From Crocinitomicaceae bacterium (GTDB taxonomy: Bacteria > Bacteroidota > Bacteroidia > Flavobacteriales_D > Crocinitomicaceae), in NCBI GenBank assembly GCA_020436025.1, contig JAGQYP010000002.1, positions 1 to 64,000 on the forward strand: a stretch of 64,000 nucleotides of DNA, written 5' to 3'. The first letter of the stretch is position 1, and each line of letters opens with the position of its first letter. Positions 9,333 to 18,814 of the stretch are shown here, one piece after another. Position numbers and translations under genes: made by a program. The notes beneath the pieces were generated by a model that did no database searches, was not told the DNA's origin, and saw nothing but the letters and a program-made list of their open reading frames with translations.

Positions 9333-9333
9333 T

Positions 9334-10233
9334 CTATTCCAAATAGCTTCCTACAAATTTCAATCTGGGTTTCCAATACGAATTCCCAAGAATATCTGTT
9401 TCCACGATTCCCTGACTTGTCGAAGCATGAATCATGATTGGTTTGCCATTCTCATTGGACACTATAATTCCCACATGGTTCACTCCTCCTCCACTACTAA
9501 AGAAGACCAAATCTCCTACTTTAGCATCCTTAATTTTAATCTTTTTCGATTTAGCTTGCTGATCAGCGGCACGTCGTGGAAGTTCAATGTCAAATTTCTT
9601 GTAGACATAAGAAGTAAACCCAGAGCAATCGAATCCAGTTTTATCAGTTCCTCCATATTTGTATTTGATTCCAATAAGAGACTTTGAATATTTGATCAAA
9701 TCTAATCGTCTCTTCTCAACACTTCCCTCCTTGACATCTTTATTAGACGGAACTTCCGCGATTTCTTTCTCTTGAACAATAATATTGTCCACTTTATCAA
9801 AATGAGTCACCAAAAAGCCAGAAATCTTCTCTGAAAGGGCCACTTCACCTCTTTGCTTTAAGTCCTCGTTCCACATGATCAAATCTTGTTTGAGTTCTAT
9901 GATCTCGTGAATATGTGCATCAAAAACCTTGTTACCATTGTCGTATTTTCTGAAATAGTCCCACAGTTCAATGGCTTCATTCAGTGAGTTTTTATTTCTT
10001 TTTCGGTAATTTTTATTCTGATTCATCTGGAAAAGGACCATCGACTTATAAAAGGAAGGAACTACCGTGTAATCGTAATCAGGATTGTCCAGCAATTTAT
10101 TGGCTTTTCTCAGCACGATCTTGTAATGCTCCTGATCATAATACATCTCGAGCATGTCCAGGTTCTTTTCCTGAGCAAATAGATTGAATCCAATGGTAGT
10201 GAGTACGATGGTAAATATGATTCTCCAATTCAT
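9334..10233 (-). CDS. Secreted NlpC/P60 family peptidoglycan hydrolase
   Basis: An N-terminal signal peptide (about 1-20, ending FAQ), a 150-residue helical/charged region, and a C-terminal NlpC/P60 domain (about 180-299). The catalytic Cys is in DCSGF (about 202), the first His in NHVGIIV (about 254), and a third polar residue is in MIHAST. The family cleaves peptide bonds in cell-wall stem peptides. An in-frame GTG two codons upstream (10239) is an alternative start; the ATG at 10233 is preferred because the signal peptide follows directly. Monocistronic. Confidence 0.88.
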   Translation of the reverse strand: MNWRIIFTIVLTTIGFNLFAQEKNLDMLEMYYDQEHYKIVLRKANKLLDNPDYDYTVVPSFYKSMVLFQMNQNKNYRKRNKNSLNEAIELWDYFRKYDNGNKVFDAHIHEIIELKQDLIMWNEDLKQRGEVALSEKISGFLVTHFDKVDNIIVQEKEIAEVPSNKDVKEGSVEKRRLDLIKYSKSLIGIKYKYGGTDKTGFDCSGFTSYVYKKFDIELPRRAADQQAKSKKIKIKDAKVGDLVFFSSGGGVNHVGIIVSNENGKPIMIHASTSQGIVETDILGNSYWKPRLKFVGSYLE

Positions 10234-10308
10234 GAACACAAATTTCGTTCAATCTGAATCAAGAGAAAATAGGTTGATGAAAAATCTATAAACAGACCAA
10301 TGTGAGTA

Positions 10309-11949
10309 TTATTCGACGATCAGTTTTTGTGTAATCTGACTCCCTTTCGAAACAATTTGAATGATGTACATTCCAGCGGAAAAATCCTGAAGCAATAGCA
10401 GTTTCTTCTCTTCTTTGTAGACTTTTTCATTCCAGACTTCTTTACCAGAAATACTGTAAATTTTTAACTCATAAGAAGTAACATCTGGCGAATACAAAGT
10501 CACCACATCCTTACCCGGATTAGGATAAACCTGAATTTTCTCCAAACCGTTTTTATGATCTACCACACCAGCAACACATGGAGGATAAGTTCCGTAAAAA
10601 GTCATCACTCCAGTGTTGGAAGGATCCAAAAGCGTTTGCAAAGCATCTCCACCTACCCCAGTATTCGAATTCCAGTTGTAAGCCATTTTTCCGTAGAGAT
10701 CAGGGGAAGTTGGTGAAGAACAGCTGGCACCTCCACCTGTGAGCTGACCAATTACATTCCCTTGAGCGTTAAACAAAGGGCAACCCGAAGAACCTCCTTC
10801 TGTTACTCCGTGACCATTTGCCGTGGCCACCCAGGAAACTCTCCAATGTGAACCAGTGGCAGTACCAAAGGCATCAGAAATTGTCGGAGAAGTATAAGTA
10901 GAAATCTTTTTATAATCTCCCGAAGGATGATGCATGGTCACCCCACTAGAAGAAGCTGAATTATTCGCGTCCCAACCTGCATAAAAAACATCGTAAGACC
11001 AAGGAATGGCGCTATTCAACTCCACCAACATGAAATCTGAACCGTTGTCACCTCCACCATCCTGGCTATTTCCAAGCATGGAACATCCTAAAACCTGATC
11101 ATTTTGCGCCGTTCCAGAACCACAATCCGATAATTGGTAATTGAAATAAAAGATGTAATTGTCCAAATCATTTTGTGTAGGATCTGAGAAACCATTTCCT
11201 AATCCGCAATGCCAAGCTGTTAGAATCATCGGACGGCAATCTTGGTTCGTGTTATTCATCAATTTACCTGAACACCATCCAACCCAGCCACCTTTGTAGG
11301 TTTTAATGCGAACCACCGCTTTTTTCTGATCCTCAAAATTAGTTCCCTCAGAGCAATTCACATCCACATTACAAGATCCAGAAGCCTTCAATAAATGTTG
11401 AGGCATGACGTACATGTAGCATAGAGAGGCTATGGTGAAATGTGTCTGACCTTCCACCGATTCCGGTTCGTACAATTCAAGAATCAATTCTTCACCTGGC
11501 AGATCATCATGTGTAAATCGGCCTCGCTCTCCAAAGGACTGTGCATCAAAAGCACCACGAAGAAATTGTTTGTCCGGAGTGTAAATATTTAAGTATGCTC
11601 CTGCTGGAATAGACACATTTTCCATATAAAGAGAAGTAGCCACGGCATTAGGAGCCTGAAAACGCATGATCCAAATTCGCCCTCCTTCATCCAAATCCAT
11701 CCATTCTCCGGTTTCCTCGAGACTTAAATTGACTGGTTTGGTGATTCCTGAGCGCATCCATGGAGACTCAGACAACTCATCTTCTTGGAACAAAGCATCT
11801 ACATCGATAGCTTCTCCCTGATGCATTGGTAAAGTGGAATAATCCAATTCGGGCATGCTAAAGGATTTAGGAAGCGCTTTAAAATTGATCTGAGTAAATG
11901 TTTCACTCGAGATCAAAAGAAAGAATATGAAGCCAAGAATTCTAATCAT
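10309..11949 (-). CDS. Secreted trypsin-like serine protease with type IX sorting domain
   Basis: 546 residues: signal peptide (1-20), an N-terminal region of about 180 residues, and a chymotrypsin-fold protease domain with His247 (TAWHCG), Asp305 (GSDFMLVEL) and Ser388 (GGSSGCP). The C-terminal domain of about 75 residues starts near VYPNPGKD and ends in a short basic/hydrophobic tail, the type A sorting signal used by the Bacteroidota type IX secretion system. Several Cys residues suggest disulfides. The arrangement resembles lysyl-endopeptidase-like proteases. The triad appears complete, so an active exported or surface-bound enzyme is likely; cleavage preference is unknown. Confidence 0.9.
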   Translation of the reverse strand: MIRILGFIFFLLISSETFTQINFKALPKSFSMPELDYSTLPMHQGEAIDVDALFQEDELSESPWMRSGITKPVNLSLEETGEWMDLDEGGRIWIMRFQAPNAVATSLYMENVSIPAGAYLNIYTPDKQFLRGAFDAQSFGERGRFTHDDLPGEELILELYEPESVEGQTHFTIASLCYMYVMPQHLLKASGSCNVDVNCSEGTNFEDQKKAVVRIKTYKGGWVGWCSGKLMNNTNQDCRPMILTAWHCGLGNGFSDPTQNDLDNYIFYFNYQLSDCGSGTAQNDQVLGCSMLGNSQDGGGDNGSDFMLVELNSAIPWSYDVFYAGWDANNSASSSGVTMHHPSGDYKKISTYTSPTISDAFGTATGSHWRVSWVATANGHGVTEGGSSGCPLFNAQGNVIGQLTGGGASCSSPTSPDLYGKMAYNWNSNTGVGGDALQTLLDPSNTGVMTFYGTYPPCVAGVVDHKNGLEKIQVYPNPGKDVVTLYSPDVTSYELKIYSISGKEVWNEKVYKEEKKLLLLQDFSAGMYIIQIVSKGSQITQKLIVE

Positions 11950-12061
11950 AGCTCAAATATAAACGGAATTCGCGAATCAAGGGTTGAGATGAATCCATCA
12001 AAATTGAAGAATATTCTACCTATCTAAGTTCGAATTCCTAACGAATTCCAAAGGAAATGGC

Positions 12062-12069
12062 TATTTTTG
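12062..12069 (+). promoter_or_regulatory. -7 promoter element TATTTTTG
   Basis: Exact TAnnTTTG match ending 17 bases before the cyclophilin ATG at 12087. It overlaps the longer in-frame start at 12057, which argues against that start. Confidence 0.6.
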
Positions 12070-12086
12070 CCCAAAATTTTAGAGAA

Positions 12087-12524
12087 ATGAGCAAAGTAGA
12101 GATCAAAACAAACAAAGGCACCATGATTGCCGAACTTTATGATAAAGACACCCCAGGAACAGTGGCAAACTTCAAAAAATTAGCTTCTGAAGGGTTTTAC
12201 AATGGTTTAACTTGGCACAGAGTCATTCCTGATTTTGTAATCCAAGGAGGATGTCCGAACGGTACCGGAGCTGGTGGACCAGGTTACACAATCGATTGCG
12301 AAACTCAAGGAGACAACCAATACCACGACCGAGGAGTACTTTCGATGGCACATGCTGGACCGAATACTGGAGGATCTCAATTCTTTATTTGTCATTCAAG
12401 AAACAACACCTCCCATTTGGACGGGCACCATACTTGTTTTGGTAAAGTGATTGAAGGCGTGGATGTCGTAGATGACATCAGAGAAGGAGATGCAATTGAA
12501 TCGATTACCGTTATTGAAGAATAA
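12087..12524 (+). CDS. Cyclophilin-type peptidyl-prolyl cis-trans isomerase
   Basis: A compact single-domain cyclophilin of 145 residues, without signal peptide, so cytoplasmic. Key residues: catalytic Arg45 in [13 protein letters not shown], and GGSQFF. The position equal to human CypA Trp121 is His (HLDGHH), as in many bacterial cyclophilins that bind cyclosporin weakly. It speeds proline isomerisation during folding. The start is set at ATG 12087 because a -7 promoter box overlaps the earlier in-frame ATG (12057). Confidence 0.93.
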   Translation: MSKVEIKTNKGTMIAELYDKDTPGTVANFKKLASEGFYNGLTWHRVIPDFVIQGGCPNGTGAGGPGYTIDCETQGDNQYHDRGVLSMAHAGPNTGGSQFFICHSRNNTSHLDGHHTCFGKVIEGVDVVDDIREGDAIESITVIEE

Positions 12525-12677
12525 TCTCATATCCCTACATTTTGCTGGTTTTCAGATAATGACCAAAGAAAATCAGGAAATGTTTGAAATTATTTGAATA
12601 AAGATTATAGGATTCAATTTATTTTTCGTAATATTGCACCCTCATTTTTGGGAAATAAGAACTTTTATATATAAAAA

Positions 12678-13034
12678 ATGGACTTTGTAAGAGAATTAAC
12701 ACAAGAACTTGTTGAAGTAAAGGAATGGCCAGAATTCGGTGCTGGAGATACGATCACTGTAACTTACAAGATCAAGGAAGGGGATAAAGAGAGACTTCAG
12801 AGTTTTCAGGGAGTTGTAATCCAAAGAAAAGGAACTGGAGCTACTGAAACTTTTACAATCAGAAAAATCTCTAACAATATTGGGGTTGAAAGAATCTTCC
12901 CTATTGCTTCACCATTTTTACAGGAAATCACTGTAAACAAAAGAGGTGCAGTTAGAAGAGCAAGAATTTTCTACTTCAGAGAAAGAAGAGGAAAGTCTGC
13001 AAGAATCAGAGAAAAGAAATCATTCGCAAAATAA
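12678..13034 (+). CDS. rplS: Large ribosomal subunit protein L19
   Basis: 118 residues with the typical L19 pattern: FGAGDTITV-like N-terminal strand, [33 protein letters not shown], and a basic C-terminus. L19 sits at the interface of the 30S and 50S subunits. Monocistronic with a clear terminator; its AT-rich leader carries TAATATTG near 12632, one mismatch from the -7 consensus. Confidence 0.98.
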   Translation: MDFVRELTQELVEVKEWPEFGAGDTITVTYKIKEGDKERLQSFQGVVIQRKGTGATETFTIRKISNNIGVERIFPIASPFLQEITVNKRGAVRRARIFYFRERRGKSARIREKKSFAK

Positions 13035-13055
13035 TATTAGCGAATTTGAAGATAT

Positions 13056-13088
13056 GGAAAAGGGAGTCTGTTCGACTTCCTTTTTTTT
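13056..13088 (+). terminator. Intrinsic terminator of rplS
   Basis: Stem GGGAGTC/GACTTCC (one G-T wobble), loop TGTTC, followed by eight T. Confidence 0.85.
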
Positions 13089-13169
13089 GTTCAAAACTCT
13101 GCGCAATTTTTAGTAAAAACGCTCTCGGATAATCAAATTTCTATTAATTTTATATTTTAATTGATCCGA

Positions 13170-13625
13170 ATGGTTACTGACAAATTACAGGAAACTGTCA
13201 AGAATATTTTTTCCGCTTATCTTGAAAAAAACGGGCACCGAAAAACACCCGAACGATTCGCCATACTTGAGGAGATTTACAACTACAACGGTCACTTCGA
13301 TATCGAATCCCTGTATATTTTAATGAAAAACCAGAATTACCGCGTATCCAGAGCAACTTTGTACAATACCATCGAGCTTTTATTGGCTTGTAATTTGGTT
13401 CAAAAACACCAGTTCGGAAAAAACATTGCACAATTCGAGAAGTCGCACGGATCCAAACAACATGACCACATTGTGATCACAGATACTGGAGAAGTGATTG
13501 AGTTTTGTGACCCGAGAATCGAAAAAATTAAATCCATGGTAGAAGAAGTGTTTGATATTAAGGTACTGCATCATTCGCTTTATTTCTACGCTGAAAAATC
13601 TAAGAACAAAGACAAATCCGAATGA
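13170..13625 (+). CDS. Fur-family transcriptional regulator
   Basis: 151 residues from ATG 13170; a TTG three codons earlier is possible. The N-terminal winged helix ([15 protein letters not shown], then [14 protein letters not shown]) is followed by a dimer/metal domain with [15 protein letters not shown]. The C-terminal CxxC zinc pairs of E. coli Fur are absent; only one Cys remains in EFCDPR. It could sense iron, zinc or peroxide. First gene of an operon: its stop overlaps the STAS start (ATGA), and purA follows. Confidence 0.9.
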   Translation: MVTDKLQETVKNIFSAYLEKNGHRKTPERFAILEEIYNYNGHFDIESLYILMKNQNYRVSRATLYNTIELLLACNLVQKHQFGKNIAQFEKSHGSKQHDHIVITDTGEVIEFCDPRIEKIKSMVEEVFDIKVLHHSLYFYAEKSKNKDKSE

Positions 13626-13978
13626 ATTTCGAGATCACGAAAGAAATATCAGGTGACCTAATTTTATTCAAGGTTGCAGGGAAGATCCTTTCTCATGAAG
13701 AAGTGGATGACATGGACGACATGATCTACACGGCTTTGGAAGATGTGGAGGGGAATCCGAAAATGATCTTGGATTTAGAAGGATTGAATCATACCAATAG
13801 CACAGGATTGAATCATTTCATTCGCTATTTTACAAAGTGTCGAAACAAAGGCGGAGAACTAGTCATGATTAACATGACTCCACCTGTTTTGAAATTATTA
13901 GAAATCACAAAATTAATTGATGTATTTACCGTGGCTCAAAATGTTGAGGAAGCCAAGCAAATACTAAATGATCTATAA
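13622..13978 (+). CDS. STAS-domain protein (anti-sigma factor antagonist type)
   Basis: 118 residues, a single STAS domain. The conserved phosphorylation loop reads [16 protein letters not shown], with Ser60 at the place phosphorylated by anti-sigma kinases in SpoIIAA/RsbV relatives. Such proteins bind a switch kinase only when unphosphorylated and are reset by SpoIIE-type phosphatases, three of which lie in this window. It overlaps fur by four bases and precedes purA by three, so the three genes are one transcription unit. No RsbW-like kinase or cognate sigma factor is seen here. The partner assignment is inference. Confidence 0.85.
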   Translation: MNFEITKEISGDLILFKVAGKILSHEEVDDMDDMIYTALEDVEGNPKMILDLEGLNHTNSTGLNHFIRYFTKCRNKGGELVMINMTPPVLKLLEITKLIDVFTVAQNVEEAKQILNDL

Positions 13979-13981
13979 AAA

Positions 13982-15268
13982 ATGAAAGTAGACGTATTAT
14001 TAGGACTACAATGGGGAGATGAAGGAAAAGGTAAAATCGTAGATGTTTTAACCCCAAATTACGATATCATTGCACGTTTTCAAGGCGGACCAAATGCCGG
14101 ACACACATTGATCTTCGAAGGAAGTAAACACGTTTTGCATACCATTCCCTCTGGAGTTTTCCATGATGGTATCATGAATGTAGTTGGAAATGGTGTGGTG
14201 ATTGACCCATGTATTTTCAGAGAAGAAATCAAAAAGTTGGTGGATAAAGGAGTAAATATTGAGAAAAATCTATTGATCTCTAAGAAAGCTCACTTGATCC
14301 TTCCGAGTCACAGACTTTTGGATGCTGCTTCGGAACAATCCAAAGGAAAGAATAAGATTGGTTCTACATTGAAAGGAATTGGACCAACTTACATGGACAA
14401 AACAGGAAGAAACGGATTGAGAGTTGGAGATATTTTAAGTCCGAATTTCAAAGAAAAATATGATAAACTGGTTGAAAAACACACCAATATTTTGAATCAC
14501 TATGATGATTTTGAATACAATCTTGCTGATTTGGAAGGAGATTGGTTTGCAGCCATTGAAGACTTGAAAAAACTTCAGTTTATTGATAGCGAGCACTACA
14601 TCAACAATGCAATGAAAGCCAATAAGAGAATTCTTGCTGAAGGAGCTCAGGGTACTTTATTAGACATCGATTTCGGAACTTATCCGTTCGTGACTTCTTC
14701 AAATACAGTTACCGCGGGTACTTGTACAGGATTGGGTGTAGCTCCAAATAAAATTGAAAAAGTAATCGGAATTTTCAAAGCTTATTGTACGCGAGTGGGT
14801 TCAGGACCCTTCCCTACTGAGCTGGAAAACGAAGACGGAGAAAGAATCAGGCAAGAAGGAAAAGAATTTGGTGCTACCACTGGTCGTCCAAGAAGATGTG
14901 GATGGATTGATCTTCCTGCCTTGAAATATGCTATTACCATCAACGGAGTTACTGAATTGTCCATGATGAAAGCAGATGTTTTGGGTTGTTTCGAAACGAT
15001 CAAAGTTTGTACACACTACGAAATCGATGGTGAGAGAATTGACTATTTCCCTTTCGATATCAACGATGTAGAGATTACTCCAATTTACGAAGAAGTGAAG
15101 GGATGGAACTGTGATTTGACTCAGTTGACGAATCTTCACGATGCACCTTCAGAATTATTGAACTACATTTTATACTTAGAAGACCAATTAAACGTTCCTA
15201 TTACCGTAGTTTCGGTGGGACCAGACAGAAAACAAACCTTACACCGCAAAAGTTCGTTGAATGCCTAA
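13982..15268 (+). CDS. purA: Adenylosuccinate synthetase
   Basis: A full-length 428-residue enzyme joining IMP and aspartate with GTP to give adenylosuccinate, the first committed step to AMP. Seen: the N-terminal GTP loop LQWGDEGKGK, GGPNAGHT, a GIGPTYMDK block, the TGRPRRCGWIDL segment and a C-terminal VSVGPDR. Third gene of the fur-STAS-purA unit. The linkage suggests purine synthesis is transcribed with regulatory genes, but no binding site was seen. Confidence 0.98.
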   Translation: MKVDVLLGLQWGDEGKGKIVDVLTPNYDIIARFQGGPNAGHTLIFEGSKHVLHTIPSGVFHDGIMNVVGNGVVIDPCIFREEIKKLVDKGVNIEKNLLISKKAHLILPSHRLLDAASEQSKGKNKIGSTLKGIGPTYMDKTGRNGLRVGDILSPNFKEKYDKLVEKHTNILNHYDDFEYNLADLEGDWFAAIEDLKKLQFIDSEHYINNAMKANKRILAEGAQGTLLDIDFGTYPFVTSSNTVTAGTCTGLGVAPNKIEKVIGIFKAYCTRVGSGPFPTELENEDGERIRQEGKEFGATTGRPRRCGWIDLPALKYAITINGVTELSMMKADVLGCFETIKVCTHYEIDGERIDYFPFDINDVEITPIYEEVKGWNCDLTQLTNLHDAPSELLNYILYLEDQLNVPITVVSVGPDRKQTLHRKSSLNA

Positions 15269-15312
15269 GCGGTAATTGGTTTCGTAGTTTGGATTGCGAG
15301 CTAAGTTAAAAT

Positions 15313-16989
15313 TTGAAAGCAAAATCTTACATATGGAATTATGCGCTGTTAATCGGCGCATTTTTTTTAAGTCTGAATTCTTTGGGCCAGCAACTAGACA
15401 CCCTAAACTCTGATAAAGTAGAGTTTTTAGGATCTGGATCTGTTCGTATTGACGGAAGAAGAGGGGCGCAAATTTTAGAAGACAATGTAAGATTCCGTTA
15501 CGACACTTTGCTTTTCCGATGTGATTCTTTGATCATCTATTCTTCTAAAAACACCTTCTTCGGATACGGAAACGTACATGCGACCAATCAAAGATCCTTT
15601 AATCTAACGGCAGACTCCATGCACGTATTTCAGAATTTGAATTTGGCTCATGTTTACGGAAATGTTCGCTTGCAAGACAGTATTTACGTGATGACTACCG
15701 ATAGTCTGCACTACAATACACAGGAAAAATATGCTTATTATTTGAATCACGGAACCATTGTGAATGTCGAGAATAATGAGATCATCAATAGTCACCGAGG
15801 CTATTACTACCCGGATTCTCGTTCTTTCTTCTTTAAAGGTGATGTGGTGATTGAAAATCCCAATTATTTGGTTAAGTCAGACACCTTGAATGTTCTGGGA
15901 GAAGAGAACACCGCTTATTTTTATGGTCCAACCAAAATCTTCAAGGAAAAATCATTTGTGTACTGTGAAAATGGATTCTATAATTCATCAACAGAGATTG
16001 CGCAGTTCAAGGAAAACGCCATCATCATTCATGAAGGAACAGAAATTCGAGCTGATAGTATTTATTTCAATATGAAGGATGAGATTGCGAAAGGGTTTAA
16101 GAATGTGATCGTGATCGACACCGCCAATAAAAGTATTTTCAAAGGAGATTATTTGTTTTCTGACCAAAAGAAAGAATACGCTTTATTGACCGAAGATCCA
16201 TTAGTGATACAGTACGATGATAAAGACACGCTTTATATTACAGCAGATACCATCGTCACCTACAAAGACACCTCCGACAAAGCCATTATCAACGGCTATT
16301 ATCACGTAGCCTTCATGAATTCAGACTTTCAGGGAAAATGTGATTCTTTGTACTACAGTGAGAACGATTCCCTTTTGAACATGTACAAAGACCCAATTTT
16401 GTGGCAGAAAGACAATCAGATTACCGGAGACACCATCATCATCAAAACCTTTGATAGCAAGATTGACAAAATGGATATTTATTCCAATTCCTTCATCATT
16501 ACTTATATCGATTCCGTTTTTTACAATCAGGTTTACAGTAAGGACATGGAAGCCTTTTTTGTAGATAGTGAATTGGATCGTGTCCATGCTATTGGGAACG
16601 GAATGACTATTTATTATCCTTTGGAAGAAGAGACTCAGGATTCAGTCCGAATTCGCACCATTAAAGGGATGAATCGTATATTTTGCCGGGATATTTTACT
16701 CCAAATGAAAGAAAAAGAAATTGATCAAATCACTTTTTACGACAAACCTGATGGGAAATATTACCCGATGAACCAGTTGAATTTAGAAGAAATGCGGTTG
16801 AGAGGTTTTAAATGGAGGGAATCTGAAAGACCCATGAGTGTAAATGACATCTACGAAAAAGCCAATCCTGCAAAGTTCAATATTCAGGTGGAAACGGTAG
16901 AACTATTAACCAAGGAAGAAAAAGAGCAAAAAAAATCCTCCGCACAAGCTGCAGAGGATCAATTACCTTTGATTATTTCGAAGCCCTAG
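15313..16989 (+). CDS. OstA-like periplasmic protein (LptA/LptD N-domain type)
   Basis: 558 residues with a signal peptide (1-25) after a TTG start, then many short beta-strand repeats of the OstA kind (DNVRFRYDTLLFRCDSLIIY, GDVVIENPNYLVKSDTL, DPLVIQYDDKDTLYITAD), predicted to form a beta-jellyroll stack. The family handles lipopolysaccharide transport across the periplasm; in Bacteroidota such OstA-like proteins are widespread, although their exact step is not settled. The C-terminal tail is Lys/Glu/Gln-rich. It follows purA by 44 bases and may be read from the same transcript. It ends one base before the convergent TerB-like gene. Confidence 0.85.
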   Translation: MKAKSYIWNYALLIGAFFLSLNSLGQQLDTLNSDKVEFLGSGSVRIDGRRGAQILEDNVRFRYDTLLFRCDSLIIYSSKNTFFGYGNVHATNQRSFNLTADSMHVFQNLNLAHVYGNVRLQDSIYVMTTDSLHYNTQEKYAYYLNHGTIVNVENNEIINSHRGYYYPDSRSFFFKGDVVIENPNYLVKSDTLNVLGEENTAYFYGPTKIFKEKSFVYCENGFYNSSTEIAQFKENAIIIHEGTEIRADSIYFNMKDEIAKGFKNVIVIDTANKSIFKGDYLFSDQKKEYALLTEDPLVIQYDDKDTLYITADTIVTYKDTSDKAIINGYYHVAFMNSDFQGKCDSLYYSENDSLLNMYKDPILWQKDNQITGDTIIIKTFDSKIDKMDIYSNSFIITYIDSVFYNQVYSKDMEAFFVDSELDRVHAIGNGMTIYYPLEEETQDSVRIRTIKGMNRIFCRDILLQMKEKEIDQITFYDKPDGKYYPMNQLNLEEMRLRGFKWRESERPMSVNDIYEKANPAKFNIQVETVELLTKEEKEQKKSSAQAAEDQLPLIISKP

Positions 16990-16990
16990 T

Positions 16991-17410
16991 CTAGTACAAC
17001 TGAGCTAAAATCTCATCTTCTGTGTGTTTTTCATCCAACAATCTGTTGATTTCGTTGAAATACTTCTCCACATCTGCAGAACTGAATCCAAGAGCGATTC
17101 CAAACTTCTTCAATAAGTTAATCTCTGCATCCGCCAAAACACCGTCTGCTTTAATCACTTCAATAAAGTTGATATATCTCACAATTCTCTCCTCTTTTCC
17201 AAATGGAGGGAAAGTTGGATATTTCTCTGGGTTTTTCTTGATATCGCTAATTTGCTCATTAGACAAACCGATTTTTTTCCCGATTTCATCTAAAATTGCT
17301 TCTTCCTTCGCATCAATGCTTCCGTCTGCTCTAGCCAATAAAAGTAGGTTTCTATAATGACCTTTATTGTGTTTGTGAACTCCTGATTCGTATAATTCTG
17401 AAATTGACAT
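16991..17410 (-). CDS. TerB-like helical protein
   Basis: 139 residues, all-helical, with two TerB-type acidic turns: ARADGSIDAKEEAILDEIGKK and IKADGVLADAEINLLKKFG. TerB folds bind metal through such Asp/Glu groups, and members are linked to tellurite or stress response, but many are of unknown role. No signal peptide or membrane segment. Its upstream DNA is a tract of ATGATTTT repeats. Confidence 0.75.
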   Translation of the reverse strand: MSISELYESGVHKHNKGHYRNLLLLARADGSIDAKEEAILDEIGKKIGLSNEQISDIKKNPEKYPTFPPFGKEERIVRYINFIEVIKADGVLADAEINLLKKFGIALGFSSADVEKYFNEINRLLDEKHTEDEILAQLY

Positions 17411-17412
17411 TT

Positions 17413-17535
17413 TTTTTTGATTTTATGATTTTATGATTTTATGACGTTATGATAGAGGTCAGAAAATCAGTTTTCAAATTTCACGCAAAAGTAATGATTT
17501 TTTGATTTTATGACATTACGATATTATGATTTTAT
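17413..17535. repeat. TGATTTTA octamer-type tract
   Basis: Two blocks (17416-17453 and 17497-17535) of degenerate TGATTTTA units flank about 45 bases of other sequence, between the TerB-like gene and truA. Confidence 0.75.
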
Positions 17536-17577
17536 GAGTTCTTGAAATACTATCCAACACGTCCAATCTTCAAATAG

Positions 17578-18318
17578 CTAAAAAGCATACACAATCTCCG
17601 CCAAAAACAACCCCTCCGGTGGCATCGACGTTCCGGCTGCTCCCCTATTCTTTTCTTCGATTACCTGGGTGAATTCTTCTAGAGTCATTTTGTGTTGACC
17701 TACTTCAATGAGTGTTCCAACCACAGCTCTTACCATATTTCTGAGGAAACGATCAGCTGTTATGGTGAATTTGAATTGATTTGCTCCGATTTGTTCCCAT
17801 TTGGCTTCGGTTACTTTGCAGATGGTTGTTTTATTATCGGAACCTGTTTTACTAAAGGAAGTGAAATCATCATATTTCAACAGGATCTCCCCTGCTTGAT
17901 TCATCAATTCGAGGTCTAGTCTATGCTTGAATTCGGTCGAAAAACGTTTCGAAAACGGATCTTTTTCAGTATGGATAAAATAGTGGTATGTCCTAGAAGT
18001 AGCGTCAAATCGAGCATGCAGATCATCTTTCACTTCAAAAACATCAAAAACACTGATTGCATCATCTAAAATGCAGTTCAACTTAAAAACAAACTGATTG
18101 ATATTGGAAATCGCCTCCATTTCGAAATGGGCGTAGAAAGAAGAAGCATGTACTCCGGCATCCGTCCGACCACAGCCTATCACCTCCACTGCTCGATTGG
18201 AGTTCAGTTTTGTTAGTGCATTTTGCAAATTTTCTTGCACGGAAGGACCGTTGGGCTGAATTTGCCAACCGACATAATCCGTTCCATCGTAAGCGATATG
18301 TATAAAATATCTAGGCAT
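17578..18318 (-). CDS. truA: tRNA pseudouridine synthase A
   Basis: 246 residues. It converts uridines 38-40 of tRNA anticodon stems to pseudouridine. Seen: N-terminal YDGTDYVGWQIQPNGPSVQ, the catalytic Asp53 in CGRTDAGVHAS, FHARFDATSRTYHY-like motif (LHARFDATSRTYHYFI), and the RFLRNMVRAVVGTL helix near the C-terminus. Its start overlaps the end of the upstream nuclease-like gene by eight bases, so the two are co-translated. Confidence 0.97.
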   Translation of the reverse strand: MPRYFIHIAYDGTDYVGWQIQPNGPSVQENLQNALTKLNSNRAVEVIGCGRTDAGVHASSFYAHFEMEAISNINQFVFKLNCILDDAISVFDVFEVKDDLHARFDATSRTYHYFIHTEKDPFSKRFSTEFKHRLDLELMNQAGEILLKYDDFTSFSKTGSDNKTTICKVTEAKWEQIGANQFKFTITADRFLRNMVRAVVGTLIEVGQHKMTLEEFTQVIEEKNRGAAGTSMPPEGLFLAEIVYAF

Positions 18319-18763
18319 TTAAGTCTGCAAATTCGGGAATTTCTTCGAAAAACTGAATTCCGTTTTCATCTACCTGACAAGCAAAGTGCTGAATTCCGTT
18401 GGACATGATCAAATATTTCACCTGTAATTGACTATTGTAAGCCGCAATTTGGTGAAACGTCTTTTCAGTGATCTCTACATCTGGCGCTTTGAATTCGATC
18501 AAAAGCATGGGTTCACCCGCCGAATCATGTACCAGCGCATCAAATCGTTTGTTTTTCTTATTTACTTTGATGAGTTTTTCCAGCGCAATCAAACCTTTCG
18601 GAAAGCCTTTCTCCTCTACCAAATAGCGCAAGAAATTTTGTCTGACCCACTCTTCAGGCGTGCAAACGATGTGTTTTTTCCGGAAATCATCCCAAATGGT
18701 AATTCCAGCTTCATTGCTGTCCATTCGAAATTCGTATTCGGGTAAATTGAGAGCTGTCAACAA
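18311..18763 (-). CDS. HsdR N-terminal-like nuclease-fold protein
   Basis: 150 residues matching the stand-alone HSDR_N_2 type: TPEEWVRQNFLRYLVEEKGFPKGLIALEKLIKV-like helices, then a PD-(D/E)xK pattern (RFDALVHDS...LLIEFKAP) and QIAAYNSQLQVKYLIMSNG. The same fold forms the nuclease lobe of type I restriction HsdR, but no helicase, methylase or specificity gene is nearby, so a restriction role is unlikely. Start is TTG (18763); an ATG exists 14 codons in. Operon with truA. Confidence 0.8.
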   Translation of the reverse strand: MLTALNLPEYEFRMDSNEAGITIWDDFRKKHIVCTPEEWVRQNFLRYLVEEKGFPKGLIALEKLIKVNKKNKRFDALVHDSAGEPMLLIEFKAPDVEITEKTFHQIAAYNSQLQVKYLIMSNGIQHFACQVDENGIQFFEEIPEFADLNA

Positions 18764-18799
18764 AATGCAATTATTTCACACAAAATTAGCCAATATTAC

Positions 18800-18807
18800 T
18801 AATTTTG
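18800..18807 (+). promoter_or_regulatory. -7 promoter element TAATTTTG
   Basis: Exact TAnnTTTG match seven bases before the holA ATG, so the transcript would be leaderless or nearly so. Confidence 0.5.
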
Positions 18808-18814
18808 AAAGCCC

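Noticed and set aside
16921-16950. Possible frameshift at the Lys/Glu-rich end of the OstA-like gene (run of six A)
   Set aside because: The frame continues to a normal stop directly before the convergent gene; no homologous sequence was seen in another frame.
18311-18763. Possible restriction-modification system from the HsdR N-domain-like gene
   Set aside because: Only a single small nuclease-fold gene is present, in an operon with truA; no helicase, methylase or specificity gene is near.
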